From Tolypeutes matacus (taxonomy: Eukaryota; Chordata; Mammalia; Cingulata; Chlamyphoridae), in NCBI GenBank assembly GCA_026826555.1, contig JAKSZT010054001.1:1614151-1678150 (forward strand): 64,000 nt of DNA, given 5' to 3'. The notes beneath the pieces are model-generated. The model did no database searches. It was not told where the DNA came from and saw nothing but the letters and a program-made list of their open reading frames with translations. Position 1 is the first letter of the stretch. Each line of letters begins with the position of its first letter. Below are positions 47,843 through 60,424 of this stretch, piece after piece. A program made the translations under genes and the position numbers.

Positions 47843-48635
47843 AGTCTTTTGCTGGTACAAATGCTTCCTAATTTCATTCCTAGGCTGGCGAACAAGGAGT
47901 TACTGCTTATGAGTGAATGTATGATGCCACATTCCTAAACATTTTTTCCTCCAAATTTCCAACAGAAGCTGAATGGCAACTTTGAAACTAAATGATAAAT
48001 GGTGGAAACTTCATGTCCTTCTCGTATTGGTGTAAGAGCAAAACTCATTTAGCAAACAGCAGATTGTTGACTCTGAACTAAACACAAGAATGGCATCTGG
48101 TCCGTAGTTTAGAAGCTGAGATTCTCTTGCCTCTACTGAATACATTTAATCTTGAAAAGGAAGGAGGGCTGAAGGAATTTTAACTTTGTTATCAGGACAT
48201 CTAAATTATTACATTTATAAATAAATTATATAGTAAATTTAATAATAGGTAGTAGGTTTTTGAAACTGACTTCCTTTAAACAATTCCTAAGCTAATAATG
48301 ACTATGCTAGCCAATAATATGACATAATTGCCTTGAAACCTAATCTGATCCACTTTAGCCCTGATAAATGATACAGCATGTTGCTTAAATGAAATCAGCA
48401 CTTGTTATACAGTCAGGAAACTGTAATTTAAAGCTAAATTTGTGAATTCTTTGAAGACAATCCATTTGGACATTATAGAATGAGCTACCATAGAATTTTG
48501 GGGGAAACAAAGAAAAGAATGCAAAATAATATTATATTACAAGATACCAGACCCAATATATTAAAAGCTGATGGAAACTAATTTTTCCTTCTCAAATCAG
48601 GAGTCGGTGTCTATACCCTCTTTATCAGGAACTAT
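47843..48635. other. Intron, no gene seen
   Basis: AT-rich, nothing recognised. Confidence 0.5.
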
Positions 48636-48639
48636 TCAT

Positions 48640-48800
48640 TAATCAACTTGACAAATGTTTATGGGCACCCCCTGGATGTTAGCTAGTGGGGAGGATACAC
48701 ATGATGAATGATGAATGATATATGCTTGCAAGGATCCTATGATTCAGTAACAAGACAAGGCATCATACAATTAACCATGTGACAAACTCCACAAAGTAAG
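48640..48800 (-). repeat. L2-type fragment, antisense
   Basis: 'tcaacttgacaaatgtttat' 'gggcaccccctggatgttag' and, later, 'atcctatgattcagtaacaa' 'gacaaggcatcatac' read like an antisense L2 tail. Confidence 0.5.
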
Positions 48801-48869
48801 AGTTAATTCTTCAACTCTGCCCTCACTCTATTAAGTAGTCCCCATCATATTATGGGGAGACATTTATTT

Positions 48870-48985
48870 GGATGTCTGTCTCCCTATTGAAGCTTTAGCT
48901 CCTGGAAGATAGGGAGAGTATCTTATCATTGTGTCTCCTGTGTCTAGTATGTGACTGGCACTTATATTTCAAACATTGGATGGAT
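48870..48985 (+). repeat. L2 3' fragment
   Basis: 'ttagctcctggaagataggg' 'agagtatcttatcattgtgt' 'ctcctgtgtctagtatgtga' is a familiar L2 segment in sense. Confidence 0.7.
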
Positions 48986-49009
48986 GGGACAAGATTGTTT
49001 CTAATTAGT

Positions 49010-49437
49010 ATTAGCAATGGGGATTCATGAGTTAGTCAACTTTTTCAGCCAGTCCTTGAAAACTGGTATGCTATTTTCCTCTGGGGAATCAAAAAGACTG
49101 CATTTCTCAGAACAGTTCACATCTAGGTGGGACCAGGTGACTGAGGGCTGGCATATGAGGATGAAAGCTATGAAGGCCACTTTCAGGCCTGGTCATGAAA
49201 CATCTGACTTGATTTCCATATTCCCTCTCTCCTGTCCACATGACTGAAAGTGGAGGACCCTGGGTTGGTGGACTCACATGTTGCATGGAACCTAAATCCC
49301 TGAGTTTACTGCATGCAGGAGAGCCACTGACTAGGAACATCTACATTAAATTGTGTGAATGAGAAATAAGCCTTTGTTGTGTTAAGTGACTGAGATTTTG
49401 GGGTTGCTTGTTATTGCAGCTAGCCTATTCTAATACA
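49010..49437 (+). mobile_element. MLT1-like (ERVL-MaLR) LTR
   Basis: Contains 'ggtgggaccaggtgactgag' and ends 'gagaaataagcctttgttgt' 'gttaagtgactgagattttg' 'gggttgcttgttattgcagc' 'tagcctattctaata', the canonical MaLR 3' end with its poly(A) signal region. Solo LTR. Confidence 0.8.
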
Positions 49438-49439
49438 AC

Positions 49440-50868
49440 TGGGTACAGTATTGATAGGTGGAAATGGAGAGGAGGTTAGTGAAGGAGGTCATTCTTTTAA
49501 GGGAATGGCATGAGTTAGCCACAAATCCATGGAGAAGGGAATCAAGCCCAATATTTCCCCTGAAGATACAATTGTTCACTTGGCTTATTTTCAGAGTTAG
49601 AATATCATAAAGAAGAGGTAACAAACTCATAGGCCAACAGTTCCTTAAAAATGTTTTGTTTGGCCTAGACAGTGTCAGTCCACACAGTATTAAAAAAAGG
49701 AGTTGAATTGGTTGTTGCCAAGAATTTTAAAAAAGGAAAGTGAGAGTTTCTTTTGAAAAACCAGCTGTCCTATATGATTCAGGCTGAGTAGAATCTGATC
49801 CTTTTAAATACAGGGCCTAGGGTCTCTGGTTTTCTACAGTACCCATCTTCCCCATTGTCTTGAAGCCTTCTCATGTTACCTGCCTGGCACTGGCAGGTAT
49901 TCGAGTTGTCCATTCTTTTCTTAAAGGCATTTTGAGTATTAGGGTGCCAGGCTCACAGGGTAACCCTTGTATTTATTTGATCATCTTATTCCTGGCAGTG
50001 TTTGTATCAGCTCCATGGGAAGATGCACACTTTATTTTATTTTCATAGTGAGATAAAACAAGATGGTTATTCAGGGTGTGTTTGGCAGGACCACAACCTG
50101 TTACTATGGACACTCTCCACTGTTTTGGGTCTATGACAATGTGACCAGTCTAGTCATTGCAATAGAAATCGGGCAATTTTACTCTCTTCTCTCATCATTT
50201 CTGCATAGAAGGTAATTATCTCAGAAAGGATAATTTTGTTTGAGTATATTCTGAAGTTATGGGTGATGGGGAAAGAATACTTGAGAAAATTTTTCTAGAT
50301 TTAACAAAGTACTTTGGATCCCATTTTTATATTGCTGAGGAAGGATGATGTGGAATTACCATGATTCCTGATAAAAACAAGTGCAAAATTCACTGGGCTT
50401 TTTTTCTTTCACTTATCACAAGTGGTATAAGTGTATTTTGAATCTTAGGATCTGGTTAACCTTCCATGTGGTCTAATCGTGGCAGGAAATGCAACAAAGC
50501 ACCTTTGAGATAGTGCTAGAAATGAGAATATAAAGAGAGAGGACAGTTGGGGAAAAAAGTAGTTATGATTTTACAACAAAGTAAACCATGCTTCTAATTG
50601 TGAAAAATGATGTATTGACCATATAGCCCATCACATTTTGATTTGCCCCCATTCCTGCAGGTTCTTGCCTGCATATGCTTGTAGAAGTCACACCAGTGAA
50701 GGAACAGGCATGTTCAGGATACCAGAGAACAGAGAGTGTCTGCAACTGCAAGCAAGATGGTTCCATCCATCTGCCCCATAGGACCTAGGCCCCCTCTCAA
50801 TTAGAAACAGAATGGGCATCACCATCCCCAAATCCTCAAAGTTGGGGAATGAACAATGGACCAAAGTA
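49440..50868. other. Intron, no gene seen
   Basis: Nothing recognised with confidence. Confidence 0.5.
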
Positions 50869-50871
50869 GAC

Positions 50872-51304
50872 TTATTATTATTCTATTATAGACTTATTAT
50901 TACTTTAGCAATGGAAGAACTTTTATCATTGATATAAAGGCAGTGGCCACCAGAGGTTCTTAGGGGAGGGAGAAGGAAGAATAGGTGTAATATGGGGGCA
51001 TCTTTGGGACACTGGAATTGTCCTGCATGACAGTGCAATGATGGATACCAGCAATTATTTATTTTGTCATAACCTACAAAATTGTGTGGGACAGAGTGTA
51101 AACTATAATGTAAACTATAGTCCATGGTTAGTAGTAATGCTTCAATATGTGTTCATCGGTTTTAGTAAATGTACCACACTAATGAAGGTGGTTATTGATG
51201 TGGGAAATTGTGGGGGGGGGCATATGTGAATCTCCTATATTTTTTAGTGTAATGTTTATGTAATCTAAAGCTTCTTTAAAAAAAATTAATAATTAAAAAA
51301 AAAG
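50872..51304 (+). mobile_element. L1 LINE 3' UTR, xenarthran type
   Basis: 'ttgtgtgggacagagtgtaa' 'actataatgtaaactatagt' 'ccatggttagtagtaatgct' 'tcaatatgtgttcatcgg', 'tgtaccacactaatgaaggt' and 'gtaatctaaagcttcttt' followed by an A-rich tail. I know this 3' end from xenarthran L1 copies. It is well preserved, so relatively young. Confidence 0.75.
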
Positions 51305-51334
51305 ATGTGGCCTTATAGTTGACACTTCCTAAAT

Positions 51335-51408
51335 ATATTTAGCTCCATGGCAGGTACTGAATGAATGAGTGAATAAATGAATGCAGCCTGAATGAATGAA
51401 TTTTATAA
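51335..51408 (+). repeat. L2-type 3' end
   Basis: 'ggcaggtactgaatgaatga' 'gtgaataaatgaatg' is typical of an L2 terminus with its GAAT repeats. Confidence 0.6.
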
Positions 51409-51409
51409 A

Positions 51410-52775
51410 AGCAGCAACCATAGTACACAAGCCCAGCTGCCTCTAGTTTGTTCCCAAAGCAAACGAGGAAGCCTCCTAAAATATTGATCAAAAGAGAAGT
51501 GCCTAGGGGAACACACCTGCATGCCTTTAAGTTATAAATAATGCTACTTTGCTCTGAAAGCCAGGAAAGAGATTTCTGGGCTCATTGGTATAAATTATTC
51601 CCCCTCAATATAGTCTAATGAGCCAAGATGAGGGAACCTGGATTCAGGGTCTTCCGCCTCAGGAAAATCAATTAAGCTCTCAGGGCCTTGGCTTATGACC
51701 TTTGTTTAGCTGGTTTCCTGTCCCATATTTTCACATGTTTTACCAAACACCTTTATTCACAGCGAACCAGATTGTAAATGATGGACACAATTCCATAATC
51801 ATTTACATTGGCGATTAGTGTGTGCATTGCACTTAACTAGTAGCTATATCACTCCAAACAATCCATTTGGCTTTTTATTCCCCACCCTCCATCCTCTTAT
51901 CACCTGCTATATGAATTTATAGTTTTGTTACTGTGGGAAGACAGCTTAGGAAAACAGAAGGATGTTTGCAGCAAAACAGAGTAGAAGTGATGAAAACTAT
52001 GTGCAGAATATTATTTAGATGAATTCATTTTAAGGTCTGTTCTTTTGCTAATCTACAAATCTGATTTAAAGCTTTTATGTTATTCATTCCTATGGCAGAA
52101 GAAATGTAAAGCATCCTTTACTCTAGGGGAATGATATGGCCACCTATTTGGTAATAAGTTATTTCTTGAAAGCGATAAATTGACTCTCAAGAAAAGGAAG
52201 TTTACCCTGAGTGGAATATTCACTTGATTTAGGAAAACACAACCTCAAGGGAGGCAAATAATCTTCTTCAAGGACATAATTAACTGCAAATGTATAGGCC
52301 TATGATTTCCAAGAGGAAGCATATTCAGCTCTATTACTGTGCTATAGGAACTATCCTAGTGCCACTGAAAAGGCAAAGCCTGGGGACTGAAGTAGTAAGA
52401 TGCATGAAAATGTAAGGTGATGGGAAGGGGAATGTTTCATAGAGCCTTGAATGTAAAAAAATTACAACATCAAAGAATTTTTTTCAGAAAGTATGAAAAT
52501 AAGTAAAACCATCTACAGTAATCTAAGCATGCTATGTTAAAACAGTAAAATACTAAAAGTTTCTAACCAGCTATTGTTAGAATTAGAGATGAGACTATCT
52601 AACAAAGTATATATGAGAGGAAAGAAAAAATACTTAATATGCATTGCTTAATATTTAAGCCACAAGAATGGAGCTGCTCCCCCAATACACTGCTATGGCT
52701 TTTGGCAGAAGTTTGGTACTTCAAACAAGCTCTTTGCTAATATCAATCAGGATTATAAATATGTTCCTATTTCTG
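51410..52775. other. Intron, no gene seen
   Basis: Repeat-poor. Parts of 51740-51900 and 52010-52110 look unique and might be conserved, which needs an alignment to judge. Confidence 0.45.
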
Positions 52776-52779
52776 TGCT

Positions 52780-53040
52780 TGACATCGCTGCTCCTGGGAT
52801 TTTATTCTATGAATTAATTTAGGAAGATGTTCATTGCAATATTATGTATAATTGCAAACAAATTTAAAACAACCCAAAGAAAATGCATAATTTATACTCT
52901 ATCAAATTAATGGAACCACCATATATAAAATAATTATAAAGTCGATGTAGTAACATGGAAAATATTTATGACATGGTTAATGGAAAATCAAAATATAAAA
53001 TTGCATTTACAACTAGGAAAAATATACCACATTTTCTTGA
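52780..53040 (+). mobile_element. Ancient L1 3' region
   Basis: 'gctcctgggattttattcta' 'tgaattaatttaggaagatg' 'ttcattgcaatattatgtat' 'aattgcaaac' is the pattern of an old L1 3' end. Diverged. Confidence 0.65.
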
Positions 53041-53044
53041 TTTA

Positions 53045-53640
53045 TGATGCCATCCATTTTGAAGTGTTGATTTAAAATCAACCATATGTAGTCAATAAAG
53101 CACACATCATTCCAGAAGATTCCATGAGTTTTTAATATAATATTAATGTAACCTATTCTTTATTCCTATATTATGTTTAAGCCCAATTAACAAACTCATT
53201 CTTAAACACATCACAAGAGTTTAATGATCAGTCTCTTTTTAGAGTCCATAATTGACAAACAGATTGTGAAAGGTTGACTTTCATGTCTATCAAAGAGACA
53301 GACTCACATACTTACAAAATTCTTATAAACACTTGCATGCACTGTTATAGAAAAAGATTTGGCTATGCACATTTTCTTTTCTGAACCTGCCCTCCTCAAC
53401 TGTCATGGCTGAATATCATGTGGCTCTCCTCACTCTACCATGGAGGAGGTACATGGCACAAGTTGGCTCCACCTGGACACAAAAACTGGTGCAGGGTGGG
53501 CAGAGACTCAAGCAAAGTACTGGAGTCCCTCTTCAGGACTGATATGGGTGCCAGGAGAGAGAAGGGGTCTTTGTCCTCCTGAGATCTCCATTTAGAGTAG
53601 GGTTTATATGCATGGGTGCTGCAGCCAAACTGGCTAGTTA
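53045..53640. other. Intron, no gene seen
   Basis: Nothing recognised. The minus-strand open frame at 53435-53692 has no known protein content. Confidence 0.5.
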
Positions 53641-53644
53641 AATC

Positions 53645-54245
53645 CAGTTCTATCCATTTTATTATGATTTTGTGACTTTGGGCAAATGACATAACATCAG
53701 AGAATCGATATGAGGGTGTGGTGGTTTGAAGCTGTATGTATACCAGAAAAACATGTTCTTAAAACTAATCCATTCCTATGATTGTATGTAGGATATTTTG
53801 ATGAGGCTACTTCAGTTATGGTGTGACCCACTTCATTCAGGAAGGGCCATAATCCTATTACTGAAGTCCTTTATAAATGGAATGAATAGAGAGAGAGAAA
53901 AAAAAATGCCACAGAAGCAAGAAGCTGAAATCAGCGACACCTGGAAGAGGAGGGAGAGACCAGATGCCACCATGTGCCTTGCCATAAGACAGAGGAGCCA
54001 AGGATCACTAGCAGCCAGTTTTCAGGAATAAAACGTCACCTTATGATGGCTTGATTTGGATATTCTCCCAGACTTAAATTGTAGGCTAATAAATCCCCAT
54101 TGTTTAAAGCCAGCCCATTTCATGGTATGGGCTTAAAGCAGCGAAAGAAATGCTAAAATAGAAGATTAAATGAAATGTCTATAAAAATACATAAAAGAAT
54201 GTCAAGCACACAGGAAGCACTTACAGAATAGTAGCCATTACCAGA
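53645..54245 (+). repeat. MIR SINE split by an LTR insertion
   Basis: Left part (53645-53716): 'ttttgtgactttgggcaaat' then 'atatgaggg'. Right part (54161-54245): 'gaagattaaatgaaatgtct' and 'caagcacacaggaagcactt'. Joined across the LTR these run from the MIR core to its tail in order, so the LTR landed inside the older MIR. Confidence 0.75.
53717..54160 (+). mobile_element. Xenarthran MaLR-like solo LTR, copy 3
   Basis: Starts 'tgtggtggtttgaagctgta' 'tgtataccagaaaaacatgt', has 'gaagtcctttataaatggaa', 'cagaagcaagaagctgaaat', and ends 'tgtttaaagccagcccattt' 'catggtatgg'. The same family as 7865 and 26781, inserted within a MIR. No perfect target-site duplication is left. Confidence 0.82.
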
Positions 54246-54249
54246 TTAC

Positions 54250-57200
54250 TTTAGGCTTGGGCAGGTAAGGCATCTTTGCTATCAAACGGGGAATGCCTAC
54301 TTACGATAGTCCACATAAAGGAATACAGCGTCAAGAGAAGGAAAGAGAGAAAGTACTGAAGAACTGATGGCATCATTCTTTTGGATACAGCCTTGCCATC
54401 CCTTCTTGGGCTTCCAAGTTAGAGAGGAAGGACATTCTCCATTTTTCTTCTGCTAGATGGAATTATGTTTCTGTCATTTGCAGTGGAATGAGTTTTGACA
54501 ACTGTACCCATATAGGAATCCCACAACTCTAACGCAAAATGCAAACCAAAGCTTCTTGCTTTTGCTTATGGCTCACTACAGGAAAAAGACATGTGTACCT
54601 TGCTCATTATACCATGTTATGATGGGCTGCTAGGGTGAACAGCCTGCAGAAGACCCAAATCTATCTTTGATTGCTCTATTCTTAAACCAATGGCCACAAC
54701 TTTGATTTCTTCCATGACAGTATTTATTTCATGTTTATTTTCCTTGTCAAAGGTAAATGATTTGAAGAATTAGGACCAAGTGAGAGGAAAAGTGTTTCCT
54801 TGTACTGTTGGTTGTGTTCATTCTGCCTTTCTAGAATAAGGAATAAATTGTAGAGGTGGATTTATTTATTCATTTTCCAGCAAATGTCATATTCATTAGT
54901 GAAACCCTCAACACAGAGTGAGGCAGATGACTGCGAAGGTGGAAAAATGCAGAGTTCAGACTCAAAGTTCCTGTCAGGATACGATCTAAGATAAATTTAG
55001 ATTCAATGGGGACAGATGAGTCAAAGAGTGGTTTTCAGCAGCAGCTCTGACACACATTCCCACAGACTGGCAGAATTGTATTTTTCAATTTGGAAAGTCA
55101 GGGAGCAGAGGTTTAAAACAAATGCACACACACAGACAATCTTCATTTTCCCCTCTCTATTCCATCTCTGAAAGGCAGGGAGAGAGGTAAGAGGTCTGCT
55201 TGGACCCGTGTAGATTCAACCTTCTAGAACAATCTGATATTCCTAAAGAATTCAAATAGCATAAAAAACAAAAAATTTAAAAGCCTATCATAAATCACTA
55301 TACTGTCTCTTTGAATTTTCTCTCTAAAAATTTTATTTCACCTAATTAAAGGCAGGTTCACAGTGATTTTAGGTTTCAAAATTTTTCCAATTGCTAAATT
55401 TATATATCTACTTTTACCTTTAGCATTCAGGAATTAAATGTTTTAAGGCTCATACAAGAATCTGCATGGTAGAATGATTATCCGTAGTTTCTACATCATT
55501 CTAAAAGTTTCCATTGACCACTTTTATGACCAGTTGTTTTTTTTTTTTTTTTAATCTGTACTGGATTCTCATCTTAACTTATTAAATTTTTTTCTCCTCA
55601 ATTATAAAGACTACAAATGATATTTTGTTACAAATGGAAGAAAGTAAAACATATGAAGAAAATCATATGTTGTTTAAAATAATATACATTGCACTTGAGT
55701 GTAACAAAGATAATAATAATTTCATTTTATATAATAATCTGGGCTAGTCCAAAATCACACCCTTTAAATTTAAAGTAAGAATGAGGAAAATTATGATTTA
55801 AAAGATCTTTTAAATCACAAACAAACACATGTTTGTGTTTTAGCAACAAAGTAAATTTTCAGTGAAAAGTTATGTTGAACCTCAGGATTAGATTTATAAA
55901 ATAAGCTTCTACTACTTATCAGAAGTTTAGAGAAACAGACATTTTTAAAATCAAGGGACGAAACATTTTATCCCAAACGTCATGCTTCAGGAGACACGTA
56001 GGTAAGAGAAAAAAAAAAAAAAAAAGCCAATGATGCAACATTTCATTGAACACCACTAACGGGTACCTTGAGTTTATGAGGGGAAAAAAAAACAGTAATA
56101 CTCAGATTATGTTAGGCCTCCTTATGAGTGCTTCAATTAAAAATATGCAACCATGATATCATCAAGCTAAAAACTGGTTCTGCATGCCTGAAGCTGAGCC
56201 CCACTGCACTGACTGTATTTATAAGCAATTATCAAGCTATGACCCTTGACTTCCTCTTAAGGCTTCCTGCCAAAAAGTTGAATTAAAACACAACTTGAAA
56301 TTCAGCCCGTTTTCAGAGTTCGCCTTAATGCAATCGATTCTCTATGCCGCATGAAACAAGAGAAATGTGATGAAGCTCTTTTGCATTGGCATTCAGGGAT
56401 CATGGCCTCTTTCTCCACAATCAGACCTTCTTCTCAGGACTTGCCAAAGTGAGTAAGGGAACTGCCCACCCCCCTTTATGAATTAAAAAAAAATTTTTTT
56501 TCTATCACTTTGGTCTGATGGTGAATCTATGTGCTCCTTTGGGCTGAAATAGAGGAGTGTTTTGGACAGCTTCTTTTTAACTGCATAAGTCTGTTTATCA
56601 AAAATGCCCTGAGTGGGTTCTCATTTCCTCATCTGAGGAAAAACAAAAGGAAAGATTTTCAAGAAACCATAATCCCAATCTGTAATAGACTGCTTCAAAA
56701 TAAATGCAAAGCAAATTATATAGCTGTATTCTCGTTGCATGATAATGGATTATTTCTTTGAGTCTATTAGCTTAATTTTCATGGATATATTATTAAGTAT
56801 TTACAATTTGCAACATTTTTAGTGCCCCAAAAAGGAAAATAAAAAGGGTTCTTTTTCAGTATATAATTTTAATCATTCTTCTAATTTTGAATGTTTTCCA
56901 TGTCACTTAAATATTGGGGCTAACTTATTCATAACATGCATGAATGAAAAATTTCAAACATTTTTCTTTATGATTAATAACAATAATAAATTGGCTCTAA
57001 GTCACATACAAAGCAATAGCTTCCCCAATTAATTATAATTTGCATTATGGTAATGGTTCTAATGGCAGATTTCTAAACAGTGCCAATAATTACCAATGGT
57101 TCTTGGGTATTCATTGTTTGAATCCTTTTCGAGAGGAGCACTACATCAAGGTTTACCAGTTTTGTTAAGGTGAGTAGAATCCTCTCCCATTGTTCAATCT

Positions 57201-57530
57201 CAGTATTCCTTCCTCAATTTACTTTGTCCTCTTCCCAGATTTCTGACCTCTTCAACTGATCTACCCCAGACTCTTCTCTTCTACTGCAGTCCCCAAGACT
57301 ACAGGGTTTAGAGGTTTTCTTGATCAGCTTCTCTCTCACTTATTTTGGAATCCCTGTAACTATGACAGTGCCTGTCCCAAAGAAGCCTCTCACTAACTAA
57401 TTTTGACTGCTTCCTTGTCTCCTATGATCAATCTCAAAAATCAAAAGGGGAAACCATATTTGGTTTAGGCATTGTAGAAAAATCATTCTTAATTCATATA
57501 GTCATAAATTTTCTTTTCTGGAAAACTTTA
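54250..57530. other. Repeat-poor intron
   Basis: T-run at 55536-55552 and A-run at about 56009-56026, otherwise no recognised repeats. The part 56140-56450 looks like non-coding conserved DNA: it keeps CpGs ('gcccgttttc', 'gttcgcc', 'aatcgattc', 'tgccgcatg') and has homeodomain-type cores. The part 56940-57130 is similarly free of repeats. No gene. Confidence 0.4.
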
Positions 57531-57534
57531 AAAT

Positions 57535-57584
57535 CCTTCCCTTCCCTTCCCTTCCCTTCCCTTCCCTTCCCTTCCTTCCTTATC
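57535..57584. repeat. (CCTTC)n pentanucleotide satellite
   Basis: Seven perfect CTTCC units at 57541-57575 with partial units on both sides, then CTTC units. The tract is all-pyrimidine on the plus strand. Confidence 0.93.
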
Positions 57585-57599
57585 TGCTTACTTATTTCC

Positions 57600-58028
57600 T
57601 TATTTATTTAGCAAGTATTTAATGAGCCCTTTCTATGTTTTAGTTATGTACTAGCTGCTGCTGTAGCTTGGTGACTCTAGGGACCTTGCCGCTCAGTACG
57701 TGTCATGAACAAGTCACAAACAAATCAACGGACCATTTCAATATGTGGTAGTGCAATGAAGGAAGTGAAAAATGCAGAAAAATTATAGAGAATAATAGGA
57801 TAAGATTCAACAAGGTGGTTTCAGGGGAAGTCTCTCTAGGGAGGTAATTTTAAGTTGAAGCTTGAGGTTTAAGGAGTTGGCCTTTTTAATAAACAGAGAG
57901 TCAAAGACAGAGAGATTTAGAGACTGACTTTGTCATGGGATGAAGGCTTGAGGAAAGTAGGGATGAGCTTTTTTCAGGCCAGAAAGCAACCAGTGGAGAT
58001 TCGAATGCTACAAGGAGCTTATTGAATC
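57600..58028 (-). repeat. L2 LINE fragment, antisense
   Basis: 'gcaagtatttaatgagccct' 'ttctatgttttagttatgta' starts an antisense L2. Farther on, 'aataggataagattcaacaa' 'ggtggtttcaggggaagtct' and 'gaagcttgaggtttaaggag' fit the L2 3' region in reverse. Confidence 0.6.
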
Positions 58029-58357
58029 TTCAAAGGAGTTAAAAGTGACTAGAGGAAGTGGTAGAAGGAGAGTGGTGGAGGAAGAAGTGTTGGAGGGGAA
58101 TAATGGTGGGAGTATGATGGGGAGACATGGAGGGAGAGGCAGGAAGGGAGTGGGAGGGAAGGGGTAATGAAGGGAGAGAGAGAAGGGAAGAGAGAGAAAG
58201 GGAGAATGATGGAGGGGGAAAGATAGGAGACGGATGGAGGGAGAGTGATGGGGTGAATGGTGAAGGGAGAGAAAGGAATGGGGGAAAGAAAGAGGAAGAT
58301 TAGTAGAGAGAGAAAGGAGAAGGAAGAGTATGGGGAGATAAGGATAAAGAATTAGGC
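58029..58357. repeat. Long polypurine tract (GA/GGA-rich)
   Basis: More than 300 nt in which nearly all bases on the plus strand are A or G, with scattered T and very few C. Motifs such as GGGAGAGAG, GGAGGGAG and ATGGAGG recur without a strict period. Confidence 0.9.
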
Positions 58358-58429
58358 AAGAGCTGATGTGCTGCCCATGAAAACAAACCTCAGACTAAAG
58401 CCTTGTTAGAAGAAAGTATTTAAGATCCT

Positions 58430-59170
58430 TCTCCTTCCTAAGTTAAACATGAGGCTTTTGCTTGGCTCTCCTCCTCACCCTGGCTCCCATCTCAGGGCCC
58501 TCTTTGACTACACCTTAGGGCCTCTGGCATCTCCCGTAGTGTCAAGTGGCAACTATGGCCCTGCCTGCTGAGCTGACTTCCCGTGCAGGTCTACTGGCTG
58601 TGCTCAGCCAAGCCCTCCTGGTCTCCCTCTCTCCTCCCTGCCATAGCAGCTGGCAGCAGCCTGGAGGCAAAGTATTTCACTCAGTATTAGTCCTGGCATA
58701 CTTGGTGTTTACCAACTTCAGATTAACTTCTCTTTGGGAAGCTGAAGAGCCTTCACTAACTCTTAAATATCTCACCCTGTGACCACTAAAAGATTCTTCT
58801 TTGGAGTTTGTACTGTGTTGACATGACTGTATTGGCATTGTGTCTCTCATAGTGCCTTTGCACTATGAGTTGGTAAGAAGAGGAACCTGTGGGAGCTTTG
58901 GAAGCTAGAACTGAAACAGTGGCCATTACTCTCTTCAGGTTGTCATGGCAGAGCAGCGAGGTGCGAGGAAGTCCCCGCTCTCCCCATTCCATGGCCAGCT
59001 CTACTCCCAGCCCACCAGCCCTGCTGACCACAAGTGTACCAGGGACCATGAGATGCCAGTTCCTCTCTCCAGAAGCTGCTGGTACCTGACTTCAAGTTGG
59101 TCCCTGTAGGCTCCAATTTGTCCACCAGCTCCACTGCTTCCAGAAGGCTGGTTAGTGACTTTTCTCTGAT
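58430..59170. other. GC-rich segment of unknown origin
   Basis: Higher GC than the intron around it, with open frames overlapping on both strands (58546-58782 plus, 58786-59134). No known protein or clear splice sites. Possibly an unassigned LTR or other retroelement. Confidence 0.35.
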
Positions 59171-60420
59171 CTCCCTACTCTATCTTTGTGATCTCTACTT
59201 CTCCAGCTACTCTCATTATTACATGACTTCTTAGGCCTATAACAAATCCCTTATTGCCTAATACCCATGTGGTCCTGCTTCCAGGTTGAACCCTGAATGA
59301 TGCATGTTCTTTATCCTTAAGAAAGGAAAGCCAGCTTCATTTTCAACTTAGGAATTTATGAATACGAAAAACTATCTAGCTTACTAATTAGCAAGCTAAC
59401 CTGTAACTTGAACTGCTTATAATTACCATCCGATCTGTAAACTAAAATGGCTTCATTCTGCATGGTACATTCTTTGGGCAGGGAAAGCATAAAACTAAGA
59501 GACAGGTAGATTGATCTTCACCCCTGCATTTCAGCAGAGAAAGTTGTGTTGCTGGTAGATATAAATCACCTAATTGAAATACACTGATAGCAAAAGCAAC
59601 CTAGAAAAATGAGAAAGCCACCAATAAGTAGCAAAGTTTATTGATACATCTATGTTTTTGTTTAAGGGGCCAGAATTTTCTCAGAGGGAAGTGCATGCAT
59701 CTGATAAAAAAAGATTTCAGGTTATTTGTGTTTATTATCAATAATGCATCCTGTAATTTTGCTAACAGTGCATACGGGTAAGAGGACAGATTTCCTTTTA
59801 TATGACATACAACTAAAACTAGATCAGTGGTCATTGCAATAAGAGAACTCTTTTTCCCCCTTAGATGAAACTAGACAATTTCCTTGCTTAAATCTCTCTG
59901 GAATAAGTGGGCCAATGCAGAGGTGTATTAACCCCTTCTATTCTCTGGAAAGTTAAAGACTTGTACTCTCATTGTGGCTGGTACTTCCCACAAGGAAAAT
60001 GCTGGCTCTTAGCCAAGAACATGGATGTGTCAGTGAAGTCAGGCATCCCAGTGGGCTGGAAACAAAAACAAAAACAAAAACAATACCCCGCCTTACTTTC
60101 AGCTTACGGGAAAGTCCTCTACTTACTTTCACTTGAGTATTTCAAGAAATGGACTCTCACTCCCCCTTGATGCCATGCCAACATTTTTTTTTTTTTTAAT
60201 TCTAAAAGAAGTCAGGAAAAGAGAAATACAAAGCATTCTTAGGATGAAACACAAGATACTTTCATTTTATCTTCCTGAGTTTTTAAATGATGGAAATAAT
60301 TTATGTTAATACACACACACACACCTTTAAGGTGACAGTGTTGGCAAAACTTTTGGCAGTAGATGAGTTCTGTCCTTCCTTGGCAGTATCACAGAATAGT
60401 CATGGTTTATATATATTGAA
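59171..60420. other. Intron with small simple repeats
   Basis: AAAAAC-type repeat at about 60061-60082, T-run at 60185-60199 and (CA)n at about 60311-60325. No gene is seen. Confidence 0.55.
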
Positions 60421-60424
60421 TCTG

